Shown: piece by piece, positions 42,263 to 51,327 of the stretch
How the letters are laid out: each line of letters begins with the position of its first letter
Numbering within the stretch: position 1 is the first letter of the stretch
Origin: DASQFQ01 sp963730115
GTDB taxonomy: Bacteria > Actinomycetota > Thermoleophilia > Solirubrobacterales > Solirubrobacteraceae
NCBI GenBank assembly: GCA_963730115.1
Contig: CAVSQM010000012.1
Span: 806,001-870,000 of the forward strand
Length of the DNA: 64,000 nucleotides
Direction: 5' to 3'
Position numbers and translations under genes: made by a program
Notes under the pieces: generated by a model
The model's input: only the letters and a program-made list of their open reading frames with translations
Told to the model about the DNA's origin: nothing
Databases searched by the model: none

Positions 42263-43373
42263 ACGGCGGCGGCCGCAGCTGGTCGTGGCCGCGCTCGCCG
42301 AGCAGGCGGAGCAGCTCCGGCGGGCCGCTCTCCCCCACCCGGATCACCGTGCCGGGCCAGTAGGGCGAGCGGTTCGGCTCGGCGGTGAGGAAGTGCGGCT
42401 GGTAGCACCAGCTGCCGGTGTTCATCAGCCGCGTGCCGCCGGCTCCGGTCCACTCGCCGAGGTCGTCGCGCGGCCACGGGCCCGAGCGGTGCGAGTGGCC
42501 GAACAGGACGTAGGGCGCGCTGACGCCCAGCCGCCGCAGCACCTCGCGCATGCCGCCGAGGCCGCCGCGGCGCAGCGCCTGGCCGGACAGGTCGCGGTCG
42601 ATCGGGCCGAGGCCGATCGCGTTGATGGCGCCGACGGCGACCGCATAGCCGGCGCCGAGCGCGGCCGCCCGCACCGGGTGATCGCGCCGCCCCTCCCCCG
42701 CCAGCGCCACCCAGGCGCGCGCCGACGCGCCGGCGCCGCCGGTCATCGCGCCGTTCTCGGAGCGCTGGACGAGCGCGTGCATCCACGCGTACATGGGCGC
42801 CAGCACGGACTCGTAGGCGTCGGCGGTCGCGTCGTCGGTGGGCAGGTGCACGACCCAGCGCGCCATCGCGCCGGCGGCCAGGCGCTCGAAGGTGGGGACG
42901 GTGGTGTGGAGGTCGGAGTAGTGGCCGTGGATCGCGTAGACGTCTTCGCGCAGCCACAGCCCGGGGTAGGCGACGGTCACGCGGGCGGGCGCGGCGTACT
43001 CGGCGAGGCGGACCGCGAGCGGGCCGGCGTCCTCCGGCGACATCACCTGCTCGAGGCCGAGGAAGCCCGGCGGCTCGGACTGCAGCCGCCCGTCGATCCA
43101 GCCCGCCACGAGGCCGTGGTCGTGGTTGCCGCCGACGAGCACGAGCTCGCCCTCGGGGCCGAGCACGCGGCCGAGGTCTTCGAGCACCGGCCCGGCCAGC
43201 GCGGCCGCGTCGCGCTGCGCGTTCTCGCGCAGCTCGAGGCCGTCGCCGAGGATCACCAGGCGGCTCGCGCCCTCGAGCGCCTCGAGCAGGGGCGCGCGCA
43301 GCTCCGGGCGGCGGAGCAGGTCGGAGCCGCGCATGGAGCCGAGGTGGAGGTCGGAGACGACGAGCGTGGACAG
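42243..43373 (-). CDS. Calcineurin-like metallophosphoesterase
   Basis: Binuclear metallophosphatase: VSDLHLGS, ILGDGLELRE, VGGNHDHGLV, AIHGHYSDLH and FGHSHRSGPW give all five metal-motif blocks. About 376 aa; the middle region has two or three hydrophobic segments and may touch the membrane. A GTG at 43451 would overlap the divergent CoA-transferase gene. The CTG at 43373 is preferred: TAGTCT (43381-43386) precedes it by seven bases and MSTLVVSDLHLGS begins at the fold. Substrate unknown. Confidence 0.85.
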   Translation of the reverse strand: MSTLVVSDLHLGSMRGSDLLRRPELRAPLLEALEGASRLVILGDGLELRENAQRDAAALAGPVLEDLGRVLGPEGELVLVGGNHDHGLVAGWIDGRLQSEPPGFLGLEQVMSPEDAGPLAVRLAEYAAPARVTVAYPGLWLREDVYAIHGHYSDLHTTVPTFERLAAGAMARWVVHLPTDDATADAYESVLAPMYAWMHALVQRSENGAMTGGAGASARAWVALAGEGRRDHPVRAAALGAGYAVAVGAINAIGLGPIDRDLSGQALRRGGLGGMREVLRRLGVSAPYVLFGHSHRSGPWPRDDLGEWTGAGGTRLMNTGSWCYQPHFLTAEPNRSPYWPGTVIRVGESGPPELLRLLGERGHDQLRPPPFTEAQA

Positions 43374-43380
43374 GCCCCGC

Positions 43381-43390
43381 AGACTAGGCT
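43381..43390. promoter_or_regulatory. Overlapping divergent -10 elements, phosphoesterase/CoA transferase
   Basis: AGACTAGGCT gives TAGTCT on the minus strand (seven bases before CTG 43373) and TAGGCT on the plus strand (nine bases before ATG 43400); two bases are shared. Confidence 0.45.
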
Positions 43391-43399
43391 CCGGCGCCG

Positions 43400-44525
43400 A
43401 TGACCGCCTCCACAGGCCCGCTCGAGGGGCTCCTCGTCGCCGACTTCTCACGCGTCCTGGCGGGTCCGTTCGCCGCCATGACGCTGGGAGACCTGGGCGC
43501 CGACGTGATCAAGGTCGAGCGGCCGGGCGGCGGCGACGACACCCGCGCGTGGGGGCCGCCGTGGCGCGACGGCGAGTCCACGTACTACCTCGGGCTCAAC
43601 CGCAACAAGCGCTCGGTCGCGCTCGACCTGGGGGACGACGGCGGACCGCGAGCTGGCGCGCGAGCTGGCGGCGCGGGCCGACGTGCTGATCGAGTCGTTC
43701 CGGCCCGGGTTGATGGCGTCGTGGGGGCTCGACGGCGACACGCTGCGGCGGGACGGCAACCCGCGGCTCGTGTCGTGCTCGATCACCGCCTTCGGCTCGT
43801 CCGAGCGCGCGGCCGGGCTGCCGGGCTACGACCTGCTGCTGCAGGCGATGGGCGGGCTGATGAGCGTCACCGGGGAGGCCGAGGGCCAGCCGGTGAAGGT
43901 CGGCGCGGCGGTCGTCGACCTCGTGTGCGGGCTGCTGGCGGTGGCCGGCATCGAGGCGGCGCTGGTCGAGCGCGAGCGCACCGGCGAGGGCCGCCACGTC
44001 GAGATCTCGCTGCTCGACTCGGTGCTGACCTCGCTGCTCAACCAGGGCTCGGGCTGGGTGTCGGCGGAGGCGCTGCCGGGCCGCCGCGGCAATCGCCATC
44101 CCAGCATCGCGCCGTACGAGACCTACAACGCCGCCGACCGCCCGTTCGCGGTGGCGGCGGGCAACGACCGCCTGTTCGCGCGGCTGTGCGAGGCGATCGG
44201 CCTGGGCGACCTGCCGACCGACGAGCGCTTCGCGTCGAACACGGGGCGGGTCGAGCACATCGCCGAGCTCGGCGAGGCGCTCGAGGCGGTGTTCACGACC
44301 GAGCCCGCGGCCCACTGGGTCGAGGTGCTGCGCGAGGCCAACGTCCCGGTCGGCCCGATCAACGACGTCGCCGAGGCCTACGCGATGGCCGAGGAGCTCG
44401 GCCTGGAGCCGATCCTCGAGGCCGACGGCGTCCCGCTCGCCCGTCCGCCGGTCGGCACGCTGCGGCGCCGGCCGCCGCGGCTCGACGAGCACGGCGACGA
44501 GATCCGGGCCTGGCTGAAGCGTTAG
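43400..44525 (+). CDS. CaiB/BaiF (class III) CoA-transferase, frameshift near 43,643
   Basis: About 374 aa. LLVADFSRVLAGPFAAMTLG and LGADVIKVERPGGGDDTR at the start, GLNRNKRSVALDL, the catalytic-Asp loop GYDLLLQAMGGLMSVTGE, HVEISLLDSVLTSLLNQG, and NVPVGPINDVAEAYAM near the end. Transfers CoA between carboxylic acids; substrate not determined. An extra base in GGCGGACCGCGAG at ~43,643 splits it. Overlaps the convergent ispH stop by four bases. Confidence 0.9.
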
Positions 44526-45496
44526 CCCTCGCGGGCGGCCATCGCCTGCCGGACCGTCTTCGGCAGCATGAAGCGCACGTCCTCGCGCATGACCTCGAAC
44601 TCCGAGACGTCCTCGGTGCCGCGGGCGCGGAAGAAGTCCACGAGGCGCGTGACGAGCTCCTCGGGCGCGCTCGCGCCGGAGCTGATGCCGACGACGCGCT
44701 TGCCCTCGAGCCACTCGTCGCGCACCTGGCGCTCGTTGTCGATCAGGTAGGCGTCGGCGCCGTAGTCGCGCGCGACGTCGACGAGGCGCTGGGAGTTCGA
44801 GGAGTTCGACGACCCGATGACGAGCACGAGGTCGCACTCGGCGGCCATCTGCTTGACCGCCGCCTGGCGGTTGGTGGTCGCGTAACAGATGTCGTCGGTG
44901 CGCGGCCCGGTGATGGACGGGAACTTCTCGCGCAGGCGGTTGATGATCGCGCGCGTCTCGTCGACCGACAGCGTGGTCTGGGAGATGTAGGCGATCCGCT
45001 CAGGATCCTCGATCTCGAGCGCGTCGACGTCGGCCTCGGTCTCCACCAGCACGATGCTCTCGGGCGCCTCGCCCATCGTGCCCTCGACCTCCTCGTGGCC
45101 GGCGTGACCGATCAGCACGATCGTGTAGCCCTCGGCGGCGAACTTCTTCGCCTCGACGTGGACCTTGGTGACGAGCGGGCAGGTGGCGTCGAGCGTGAAG
45201 AGGTTGCGCTGCTTGGCATCGGCGTGGACGGCCGGCGAGACACCGTGGGCGGAGAAGACGGTCGTCGCCCCCTCGGGGATCGTGTCGTCGAGCTCCTCGA
45301 CGAAGATCGCGCCGCGCTCGCGCAGCTGGGCGACCACGTGCTTGTTGTGGACGATCTCCTTGCGCACGTACACCGGCGCCCCGTAGAGCTCGAGCGCGCG
45401 CTCGACCGTCTGCACGGCGCGGTCGACGCCGGCGCAGTAGCCGCGCGGCGCGGCGAGCAGCAGCCGCTCGGGGGCGGGGAGGCTGGTGGTGGCCAT
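44522..45496 (-). CDS. ispH: 4-hydroxy-3-methylbut-2-enyl diphosphate reductase
   Basis: Fe-S enzyme of the last MEP-pathway step, making IPP and DMAPP. The three cluster cysteines are in PRGYCAGVDRAV, LDATCPLVTKVH and TDDICYATTNRQ; the NSSNSQRL and GISSGASAPEELV segments are conserved. 324 aa. A GTG at 45499 also starts the frame, but the ATG at 45496 lies seven bases after TACACT (45504-45509), matching the leaderless pattern. Confidence 0.97.
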   Translation of the reverse strand: MATTSLPAPERLLLAAPRGYCAGVDRAVQTVERALELYGAPVYVRKEIVHNKHVVAQLRERGAIFVEELDDTIPEGATTVFSAHGVSPAVHADAKQRNLFTLDATCPLVTKVHVEAKKFAAEGYTIVLIGHAGHEEVEGTMGEAPESIVLVETEADVDALEIEDPERIAYISQTTLSVDETRAIINRLREKFPSITGPRTDDICYATTNRQAAVKQMAAECDLVLVIGSSNSSNSQRLVDVARDYGADAYLIDNERQVRDEWLEGKRVVGISSGASAPEELVTRLVDFFRARGTEDVSEFEVMREDVRFMLPKTVRQAMAAREG

Positions 45497-45503
45497 CACA
45501 GCC

Positions 45504-45521
45504 AGTGTAGGCGCCTAGGAT
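45504..45521. promoter_or_regulatory. Divergent -10 pair, ispH/signal peptidase
   Basis: Minus-strand TACACT (45504-45509) is seven bases before the ispH ATG; plus-strand TAGGAT (45516-45521) is eight bases before the signal peptidase ATG. Only 33 bases separate the two start codons. Confidence 0.45.
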
Positions 45522-45529
45522 CCAGCGCC

Positions 45530-46090
45530 ATGGGACGAGCGGCGCTGTTCGCGCTCTTCGCGGCCGGCGGGCTGATCGTGGTCGCGGTGGTGGTCTTCGT
45601 GCTCGTCGGCGGCCTCTACCGCGCGCCGTCGGAGAGCATGGAGCCGACGATCCAGGTCGGCGACCGCTTCGCGGTGCTCAACGTCGGCGAGCCGGAGGTC
45701 GGCGACGTCGTCGTCCTGCACCCGCCGCGAGGCGCCGAGCGCCGGGGCGGCCAGATGTGCGGCGGCGGCGCGCCGCCGGTCGGCGCGATGTGCGCGCGGC
45801 CGGCGGGCGGGGAGGCCGAGGTGACGTTCGTGAAGCGGATCGTCGCGGAGGGCGGCGACGAGATCGCGCTGCGCGAGGGCAAGCTGATCCGCAACGGCAA
45901 GCCGGAGACCACCGACGGCCCGCAGGCCTGCGAGGACGTGGAGACATGCAGCTTCCCGCGGCCGATCACGGTGCCGGACGGCCATCTGTTCATGCTCGGC
46001 GACAACCGCGGCGCCTCCGACGACTCGCGCTTCTGGGGCCCGGTCCCGGAGGACTGGGTGGTCGGCCGCTACTGGTTCGAGCTCGGCTAG
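45530..46090 (+). CDS. lepB: Signal peptidase I
   Basis: 186 aa. N-terminal membrane helix (FAAGGLIVVAVVVFVLVGGLY), catalytic Ser in SESMEPTIQVGDRF, catalytic Lys in FVKRIVAEGGDEI, and the box GDNRGASDDSRFWGPVP. Cleaves Sec and Tat signal peptides outside the membrane. A Cys-containing insert (GGQMCGGGAPPVGAMCARP) between the Ser and Lys boxes is longer than usual and may form a disulfide. Ends four bases into the convergent M28 gene. Confidence 0.95.
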   Translation: MGRAALFALFAAGGLIVVAVVVFVLVGGLYRAPSESMEPTIQVGDRFAVLNVGEPEVGDVVVLHPPRGAERRGGQMCGGGAPPVGAMCARPAGGEAEVTFVKRIVAEGGDEIALREGKLIRNGKPETTDGPQACEDVETCSFPRPITVPDGHLFMLGDNRGASDDSRFWGPVPEDWVVGRYWFELG

Positions 46091-46990
46091 CGCCAGCTCC
46101 GCAGCAGCTCGAGCACGGATTCGCCGGAGCGGTCGAGCGACGTCGCCGACACCGCGCTCAGGTCGTCGCACGTCCGGTGCCAGCAGGGGAAGTCGAAGTC
46201 GATGAGGTCGATCGCGGGCACTCCGGCCTCGGCGAACGGCGTGTGGTCGTCCGTGATCTCGGCCTGCGTGCCGGCGGGGAAGGTGGAGCCGGCGCCGACG
46301 CGCCGAGCGGCCGTCCGCAGGCGTGACCACAGCTCGGGGTCGGAGCCCTCCTCGCGCGGGATCCGCAGCCGCTTGTCGGCGATGAAGTCGAGCACCACCA
46401 CGGCCCGCAGCTCGTCGGCGTGGCGGCGCGCGTAGGCGGTCGAGCCGCGCAGGCCCGGTGGCGCGGAAGTCGCGGCGGTCGTCGGTGGCCTCCTCGCCGT
46501 CGAACAGCACGAAGCGCAGCTCCGGCGCGCCCTCGGGCCGGTTGGTGCGGCGCAGCACGCGCGCGAGCTCCATCACGGCGGCGGTGCCGCCCGCGCCGTC
46601 GTTGGCGCCGACGAAGCCGGGCAGCTGCTTGGTGTCGTAGTGGGCGGCGACGACGACCGCGGGGCGCGTCCCCGGCAGGTGGCCGACGATGTTGCGCAGG
46701 CCCGGGTGGCCGGGGACGGCCTCGAAGCGCCCGCGCGGGAGCCCGTCGCGCAGCCGCACCGCGAGCTGCCGCAGCCGCTTGGAGCCCGCCGGCCGCGGGC
46801 CGAGCTCGACCTGGCGGCGAAGCTCGGCGAACGCGCGCCGGCCGTCGAAGCGGTCGGTCTTCAGCGCGGCGGGCCGCGCCGCCGGGTTCTCCTCCCCCTC
46901 GAAGGCTCCCCCGACCGCGGCCACGGCGACGCCCGCGGCGAGCAGGATCGCCACGGCCATGCCGATCACGAGGGCCTTCACGAGGAGCAC
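46087..46990 (-). CDS. M28-family zinc aminopeptidase/glutaminyl-cyclase-like, frameshift near 46,454
   Basis: About 300 aa. Starts with a signal anchor (ALVIGMAVAILLAAGVAVA). Metal sites: HYDTK, GANDGAGGTAAVMEL, FDGEEATDDR, VVLDFIADK and the late HTPFAEAGVPAIDLID. The FDGEE and HTPF spacing resembles bacterial glutaminyl-peptide cyclotransferases as much as aminopeptidases. One extra base in ACCGGGCCTG at ~46,454 splits the frame. Exported or membrane-bound. Confidence 0.87.
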
Positions 46991-46997
46991 GCCCTAG

Positions 46998-48299
46998 TCA
47001 ATCGTTGGAGGTGACTGCCTCGAGCAGGTGGGCGAAGCGCTCGCGCGCGGCCTCGCGGCGGGTGGGGACGTGCTCGGTCGGCACGCCGTCCTCGGGCGCC
47101 TCGTAGCCGCGGAGGATCCGCCGCGCGACGCTCTGGCGATGGACCTCGTCCGGGCCGTCGTAGAAGCGGGCGGCGCGGGCGAAGCGGTACATCTGCTCGA
47201 GCGGCAGGTCGGTCGAGTAGCCGAGCGAGCCGTGGATCTGCAGAGCGCGGTCGACGACGTCGTGCATCACGCCGGCGCCGAAGAACTTGATCAGCGCGAT
47301 CTCCTGGCGCGCCGCCGAGGCGCCCTCGGTGTCCATCTTCCACGCGGCGTGCAGCGTCATCAGCCGCGCCGCCTGCATCTGGGCGGCGGAGTCGGCGATC
47401 CAGTTCTGGATCGTCTGCTTCTCACCCAGCTTGGAGCCGAACGCGTAGCGGCTCTGGGCGCGCTCGCAGAGCATGTCGAAGGCGCGGCGGGAGACGCCCA
47501 GCCAGCGCATGCAGTGGTGGATGCGGCCCGGGCCGAGCCGCTGCTGGGCGATCAGGAAGCCCGCGCCGCGCGGGCCGAGCAGCGCCTCCTTGGGCACGCG
47601 CACGTTCTCGTAGAGGATCTCCGAGTGGCCGCCGATGCGGCCGAAGTGCTCGTAGGGGTGCTCCATCGTCGCGATGTCGCGCACGATCGTCACGCCCGGG
47701 GTGTCGACGGGCACGATGATCATCGAGGCGCGCTGGTAGGTCTGCGCCTCGGGGTCGGTGACCGCCATCACGATCAGGAAGTCGGCCACGGAGGCGTTGG
47801 AGGAGAACCACTTGTGGCCGTTGATGACCCACTCGTCGCCCTCGAGCTCGGCGCGCGTCTGCAGCAGCGTCGGGTCGGAGCCGGCGGTCTCGGGCTCGGT
47901 CATCGAGAACGCGGAGCGCAGGTCGCCGTTGAGCAGCGGATAGAGGTACTGGTCCTTCTGGTCCTCGCTGCCGGCCATGGCGAGGATCTCGGAGTTGCCG
48001 GAGTCGGGCGCCTGGTTGCCGAACGCCGACGGCGCGAACACCGAGCTGCCGAGGATCTCGTGCATGAGGCCGAGCTTGACCTGGCCGAAGCCCTGGCCGC
48101 CGAGGTCGGGCGGCAGGTGGGCGGCCCACAGCCCGCGCTCCTTGACCTGCTCCTTGAGCGGCTCGATGGCGCGCTCGAAGCCCTCCTGGCCGAGCTCCTC
48201 GAACACGGTCTCGATCGGCCAGATCTCCTCGCGCACGAAGTCGCGCATCCAGTCGAGCTGCTGCTGGAACTCGGGCTCCGTCGAGAAGTCCCATGCCAT
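46998..48299 (-). CDS. Acyl-CoA dehydrogenase
   Basis: 433-aa FAD enzyme introducing a trans-2 double bond into acyl-CoA. FSMTEPETAGSDPTLLQTRA (FAD/substrate), WVINGHKWFSSNASVADF, IHGSLGYSTDLPLEQMYRFA and the ending RFYDGPDEVHRQSVARRIL are diagnostic. The length and SEDQKDQYLYPLL fit the FadE26/ACAD11-like group. A lone gene, seven bases after the M28 gene on the same strand; chain-length preference unknown. Confidence 0.93.
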   Translation of the reverse strand: MAWDFSTEPEFQQQLDWMRDFVREEIWPIETVFEELGQEGFERAIEPLKEQVKERGLWAAHLPPDLGGQGFGQVKLGLMHEILGSSVFAPSAFGNQAPDSGNSEILAMAGSEDQKDQYLYPLLNGDLRSAFSMTEPETAGSDPTLLQTRAELEGDEWVINGHKWFSSNASVADFLIVMAVTDPEAQTYQRASMIIVPVDTPGVTIVRDIATMEHPYEHFGRIGGHSEILYENVRVPKEALLGPRGAGFLIAQQRLGPGRIHHCMRWLGVSRRAFDMLCERAQSRYAFGSKLGEKQTIQNWIADSAAQMQAARLMTLHAAWKMDTEGASAARQEIALIKFFGAGVMHDVVDRALQIHGSLGYSTDLPLEQMYRFARAARFYDGPDEVHRQSVARRILRGYEAPEDGVPTEHVPTRREAARERFAHLLEAVTSND

Positions 48300-48387
48300 C
48301 GTGCTACCGCCTCCTCAGGTTCGCTGCCGGACAGGGTGGCAGGAATCCTGCGCAACTTCCGCTCGCAGGCGCAGTTCTGCGGTCCAT

Positions 48388-49307
48388 GAAGCCGCTCGCC
48401 GCTGTCCTCGCCCTGCTGGTCGTGCTCGCCGCGCGCCGCCCCGGCCGCCGCGGAGCAGCGGCTCGCCACCGAGTCCTTCTCGTTCACCGCCGACGCCTAC
48501 GGGAACGTGGTGGCGTGGAGCTCGTACGACGCCGCCGCGCGGGTGTACCGGCTGCGGCTGCTGGTCGGCGGCGCGCCGCACTCGCCGGACGTCGACGCCT
48601 CGCCCGCCCCGTTCGACCTCGACGTCGGCCCTGGCCCGGGCGGCGCGCCGCTCGTCGTCTACTCGCGGCGCGGCGACCTCTTCCAGCTCGACCCGGCCAC
48701 GGGCGTCGAGTCGCCCTTGGCCGAGGTCAACACGCCCGGCACCGAGCTGCACCCGAGCATCCACTTCGCCCGGCTCGGCTTCGTCCGCCGCGTCAGCGGC
48801 AAGCCCGTGCTCTACCTCCGCGCGGGCGGGGACACGAAGCGCCAGCCGCGCCCGCGCTTCAAGGAGACGCTGGCGATCGAGGACGTCGAGCTCAGCGCGC
48901 GCGGCCTGTTCGTCGTCTACCGCACCGACATCGTCCCGACGTGCTGCACGCGGGCCGTGCTCTACCGCGTCGACGGCAAGCGGCTGCGCCACCTCTTCTA
49001 CGTCGGCAGCGGCGGCGCGAACTTCGGCCAGCTGGTGACGCCGAGCGTGGTCGGCCGCAGCATCTACTTCGCACGCACGAACCAGGGCTCGGGCCAGGGC
49101 AACCGCTTCTTCCGCTACGACCTCCGCACGCGCAGGCTGTCCGCCGCGCGCGGCACGAGCGGCGCCCGGTCGGTGACCTGGCTCGGCGACCGCTTCCTCA
49201 TGAGCCGCACGACCGGCTTCGACGACGACGCGCACGAGCTGGTCATCACCGACCCGATCACGTTCCGCCGCGCGTCGAAGGCCGACCGCCGCAAGACGAA
49301 GCCCTGA
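48388..49307 (+). CDS. Secreted beta-propeller-like protein, frameshift near 48,434
   Basis: A signal peptide (MKPLAAVLALLVVLAA) is followed, after removal of one extra C near 48,434, by a ~290-aa beta-rich domain. Repeating strands such as ADAYGNVVAWSSYDAAARVY, LVVYSRRGDLFQLDPATG and SVVGRSIYFARTNQGSG suggest a five- or six-bladed propeller. No enzyme motif seen. Part of a group of similar secreted propellers (also 53722 and the C-terminus of the 23000 gene). Confidence 0.65.
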
Positions 49308-49326
49308 GGGTCGTAGGGTTGCGCCG

Positions 49327-50070
49327 GTGGTGGGCGCCCTCGAGATCGCGGCCGGTGTTGCCGTGCTCGCGGGGGCGGCGCTGCAGTCGGCGACCGGGTT
49401 CGGGTTCGCGCTCGTGTCCGCGCCGTTGCTGTTCGCCGCCGCCGAGCCCGAGGAGGCGGTCTGGCTGCTGATCGTGCTCGGGCTGATCGTCAACCTGATG
49501 ACGCTCGGGACCGAGGGGCGGCGGCCGCAGCCGCTCGTGCGCGACTCGCTGATCATCCTCGGGTGGGCGATCCCGGGCGTGGTGGTGGGCGTGGTGCTGC
49601 TGCAGGCACTCGGCGCGACGGCGCTCCAGGTCGGGGTGACGCTCGGCGTGTTCGCGACGCTCGCGGTGCGGGCGCTGGCGCAGCGACGGGCGCATGGCCC
49701 CGACGAGCCGCCGCGCTGGGCCGCGCCCGCCGCGGGCTTCGCCTCGGGCGCGCTGACCACCTCGACCAACACGGCGGGGCCGCCGGTCGTCCTCTACGCG
49801 CTCGCGCGCGGCGCGACGCCGGTGCAGACGCGCGACACGCTGACCGTCACGTTCATCGGCCTCGCAGCGCTCGGCGGCGCGGCGCTCGCGCTCGGCGGCG
49901 CCGAGGCGCCGGACCCGCAGGCGCTCGCCGCGCTCGCCCCCGCGGCCGTCGTCGGCCACGTGCTCGGCCGCCCGGTGTTCGCCCGCCTCGCCGACCACCA
50001 CTACGAGCCGGTGCTGACCGCCGTGCTGATCGTCACCGCGCTGGCCGGCCTCGCCACCGCGCTGCTGTGA
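49327..50070 (+). CDS. TauE/SafE-family anion exporter
   Basis: 247 aa, about eight helices in two repeats: GAALQSATGFGFALVSAPLL and GFASGALTTSTNTAGPPVVL, the hallmark pair of the family (sulfite, sulfoacetate or other organosulfur anions). GTG start, seven bases after TAGGGT (49314-49319). Stop and next ATG overlap by one base (TGATG). The substrate is not evident; with a DsbA-like gene downstream, sulfur-compound export is possible. Confidence 0.88.
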   Translation: MVGALEIAAGVAVLAGAALQSATGFGFALVSAPLLFAAAEPEEAVWLLIVLGLIVNLMTLGTEGRRPQPLVRDSLIILGWAIPGVVVGVVLLQALGATALQVGVTLGVFATLAVRALAQRRAHGPDEPPRWAAPAAGFASGALTTSTNTAGPPVVLYALARGATPVQTRDTLTVTFIGLAALGGAALALGGAEAPDPQALAALAPAAVVGHVLGRPVFARLADHHYEPVLTAVLIVTALAGLATALL

Positions 50071-50708
50071 TGATGGAGCGCATGAACGTCGAGATCTGGT
50101 CGGACGTCGCCTGCCCGTGGTGTTACGTGGGCAAGCGCCGGTTCGAGGCCGCGCTGGCCGAGTTCGAGGGCCGCGACGACGTCGCGGTCAGCTGGCGCTC
50201 GTTCGAGCTCGACCCGACCGCGCCCGCCGCCCGTGAGCGCAGCGGCGCCGAGCACCTGGCGGAGAAGTACGGCATGAGCGTCGACGACGCGCGAGCGCGC
50301 CAGCAGCAGCTGCGCGACATGGCCGCCGGCGACGGGCTCGACATGCGCTTCGACCTGACCCGCGGCGCCAACACGTTCGACGCCCACCGCGTGCTCCAGC
50401 TCGCCGCCGAGCATGGTCTGCAGACGGAGATGAAGGAGCGGCTCCTGCGCGCCCACCACACGGAGGGCGAGCTGCTCTCCGACCATGAGACGCTCGTGCG
50501 GCTGGCCGCGGAGGTCGGGTTCGACGCCGGCGAGATGCTCGCGAGCGACCGCTTCGCCGCCGAGGTCCGGGCCGACGAGCAGACCGCCCGCGGCCTCGGC
50601 ATCAACGCGGTGCCGACCTTCGTCGTCGACCGGCGCATCGCCGTCTCCGGCGCGCAGCCGCCCGCGGTCCTGCTCCAGCTGCTGCGCCAGGGCGCGCCGG
50701 TCAGCTGA
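50070..50708 (+). CDS. DsbA-family oxidoreductase (FrnE-like)
   Basis: 212 aa, no signal peptide, so cytoplasmic. Active site DVACPWCYVGKRRFE (CPWC) and cis-Pro loop AVPTFVVDRRIAVSG. Length and FELDPTAP match the FrnE/YwbO group of cytosolic thioredoxin-fold proteins thought to act as isomerases or in detoxification. Two adjacent ATGs (50070 and 50073); the first overlaps the TauE stop. Confidence 0.9.
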   Translation: MMERMNVEIWSDVACPWCYVGKRRFEAALAEFEGRDDVAVSWRSFELDPTAPAARERSGAEHLAEKYGMSVDDARARQQQLRDMAAGDGLDMRFDLTRGANTFDAHRVLQLAAEHGLQTEMKERLLRAHHTEGELLSDHETLVRLAAEVGFDAGEMLASDRFAAEVRADEQTARGLGINAVPTFVVDRRIAVSGAQPPAVLLQLLRQGAPVS

Positions 50709-51306
50709 TCTCGATCTCGCCGCCGAGCGCGTAGGGCGGCTCGAGGTCGATCCGGTCGCCGCTCCAGAAGCGGCCGGGGTCGTACCAGCTCGCCGGCCGG
50801 CGATCCGGCAGCAGCCCCATCGCCTGGTAGGTGAGCGCGACCAGCTCGGCGCAGTAGACGGTCTCCAGCGAGGTCTCGCGGCGGCGATAGCGGCCGGTCA
50901 GCCACTGCCGCGCGAGCCCGGCCGAGCTCGGGAACGAGCGGCCGTCGAAGCGCTCGATGACCTTGATCAGCTTGTCCTCGTGCTCGCGCGTGAGCTCGCC
51001 CTCGAGCTGGCGCAGGTAGGCGCGCTGGTTGTAGCGGTCGCCCCACGTCCGCACGGCGTCGCGCAGGACGTGGAGCTGGACGCCGCGCTGGCGCTTGCCG
51101 GTCCACACGTCCGGCAGCGAGCGCCCGAGCTCGGCGTGCCACAGCAGCGGCGGGAGGTCGTCGAGCGCGACCACCATGCCGACGTGGTTGACCGGCGCGT
51201 TGGTCACCGCCTGGATCGCGCGGTCGGCCAGCGAGCGGCCGCGAAACAGCCACAGGTCGCCGGTCGCCGAGGTGGCGATCGCGTCGTCGAGGACCAGTCT
51301 CGGCAC
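50701..51306 (-). CDS. YiiX/C92-like permuted papain-fold amidase
   Basis: 201 aa. The permuted papain arrangement is visible: an early His (APVNHVGMVVALDDLPPLLW) and a late Cys in YCAELVALTYQAMGLL. GDLWLFRGRSLADRAIQAVT at the start resembles the membrane-sensing YiiX/YaeF group and lecithin-retinol-acyltransferase-like amidases. Substrate (lipid or peptide) unknown. The GTG at 51306 lies seven bases after TAGGTT (51314-51319). Overlaps the convergent DsbA-like gene by eight bases. Confidence 0.75.
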   Translation of the reverse strand: MPRLVLDDAIATSATGDLWLFRGRSLADRAIQAVTNAPVNHVGMVVALDDLPPLLWHAELGRSLPDVWTGKRQRGVQLHVLRDAVRTWGDRYNQRAYLRQLEGELTREHEDKLIKVIERFDGRSFPSSAGLARQWLTGRYRRRETSLETVYCAELVALTYQAMGLLPDRRPASWYDPGRFWSGDRIDLEPPYALGGEIEIS

Positions 51307-51312
51307 GCTCCC

Positions 51313-51319
51313 TAACCTA
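51313..51319. promoter_or_regulatory. Shared divergent -10 (TAACCTA)
   Basis: Seven bases provide both hexamers: TAACCT on the plus strand (nine bases before ATG 51328) and TAGGTT on the minus strand (seven bases before GTG 51306). The most compact bidirectional example in the window: 21 bases between the two starts. Confidence 0.5.
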
Positions 51320-51327
51320 CGCGAGCC

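Noticed and set aside
43400..46090. A single 896-codon frame joining the CoA transferase to signal peptidase I
   Set aside because: It is an artefact of the frameshift near 43,643 plus antisense reading through ispH; the two ends are separate known proteins.
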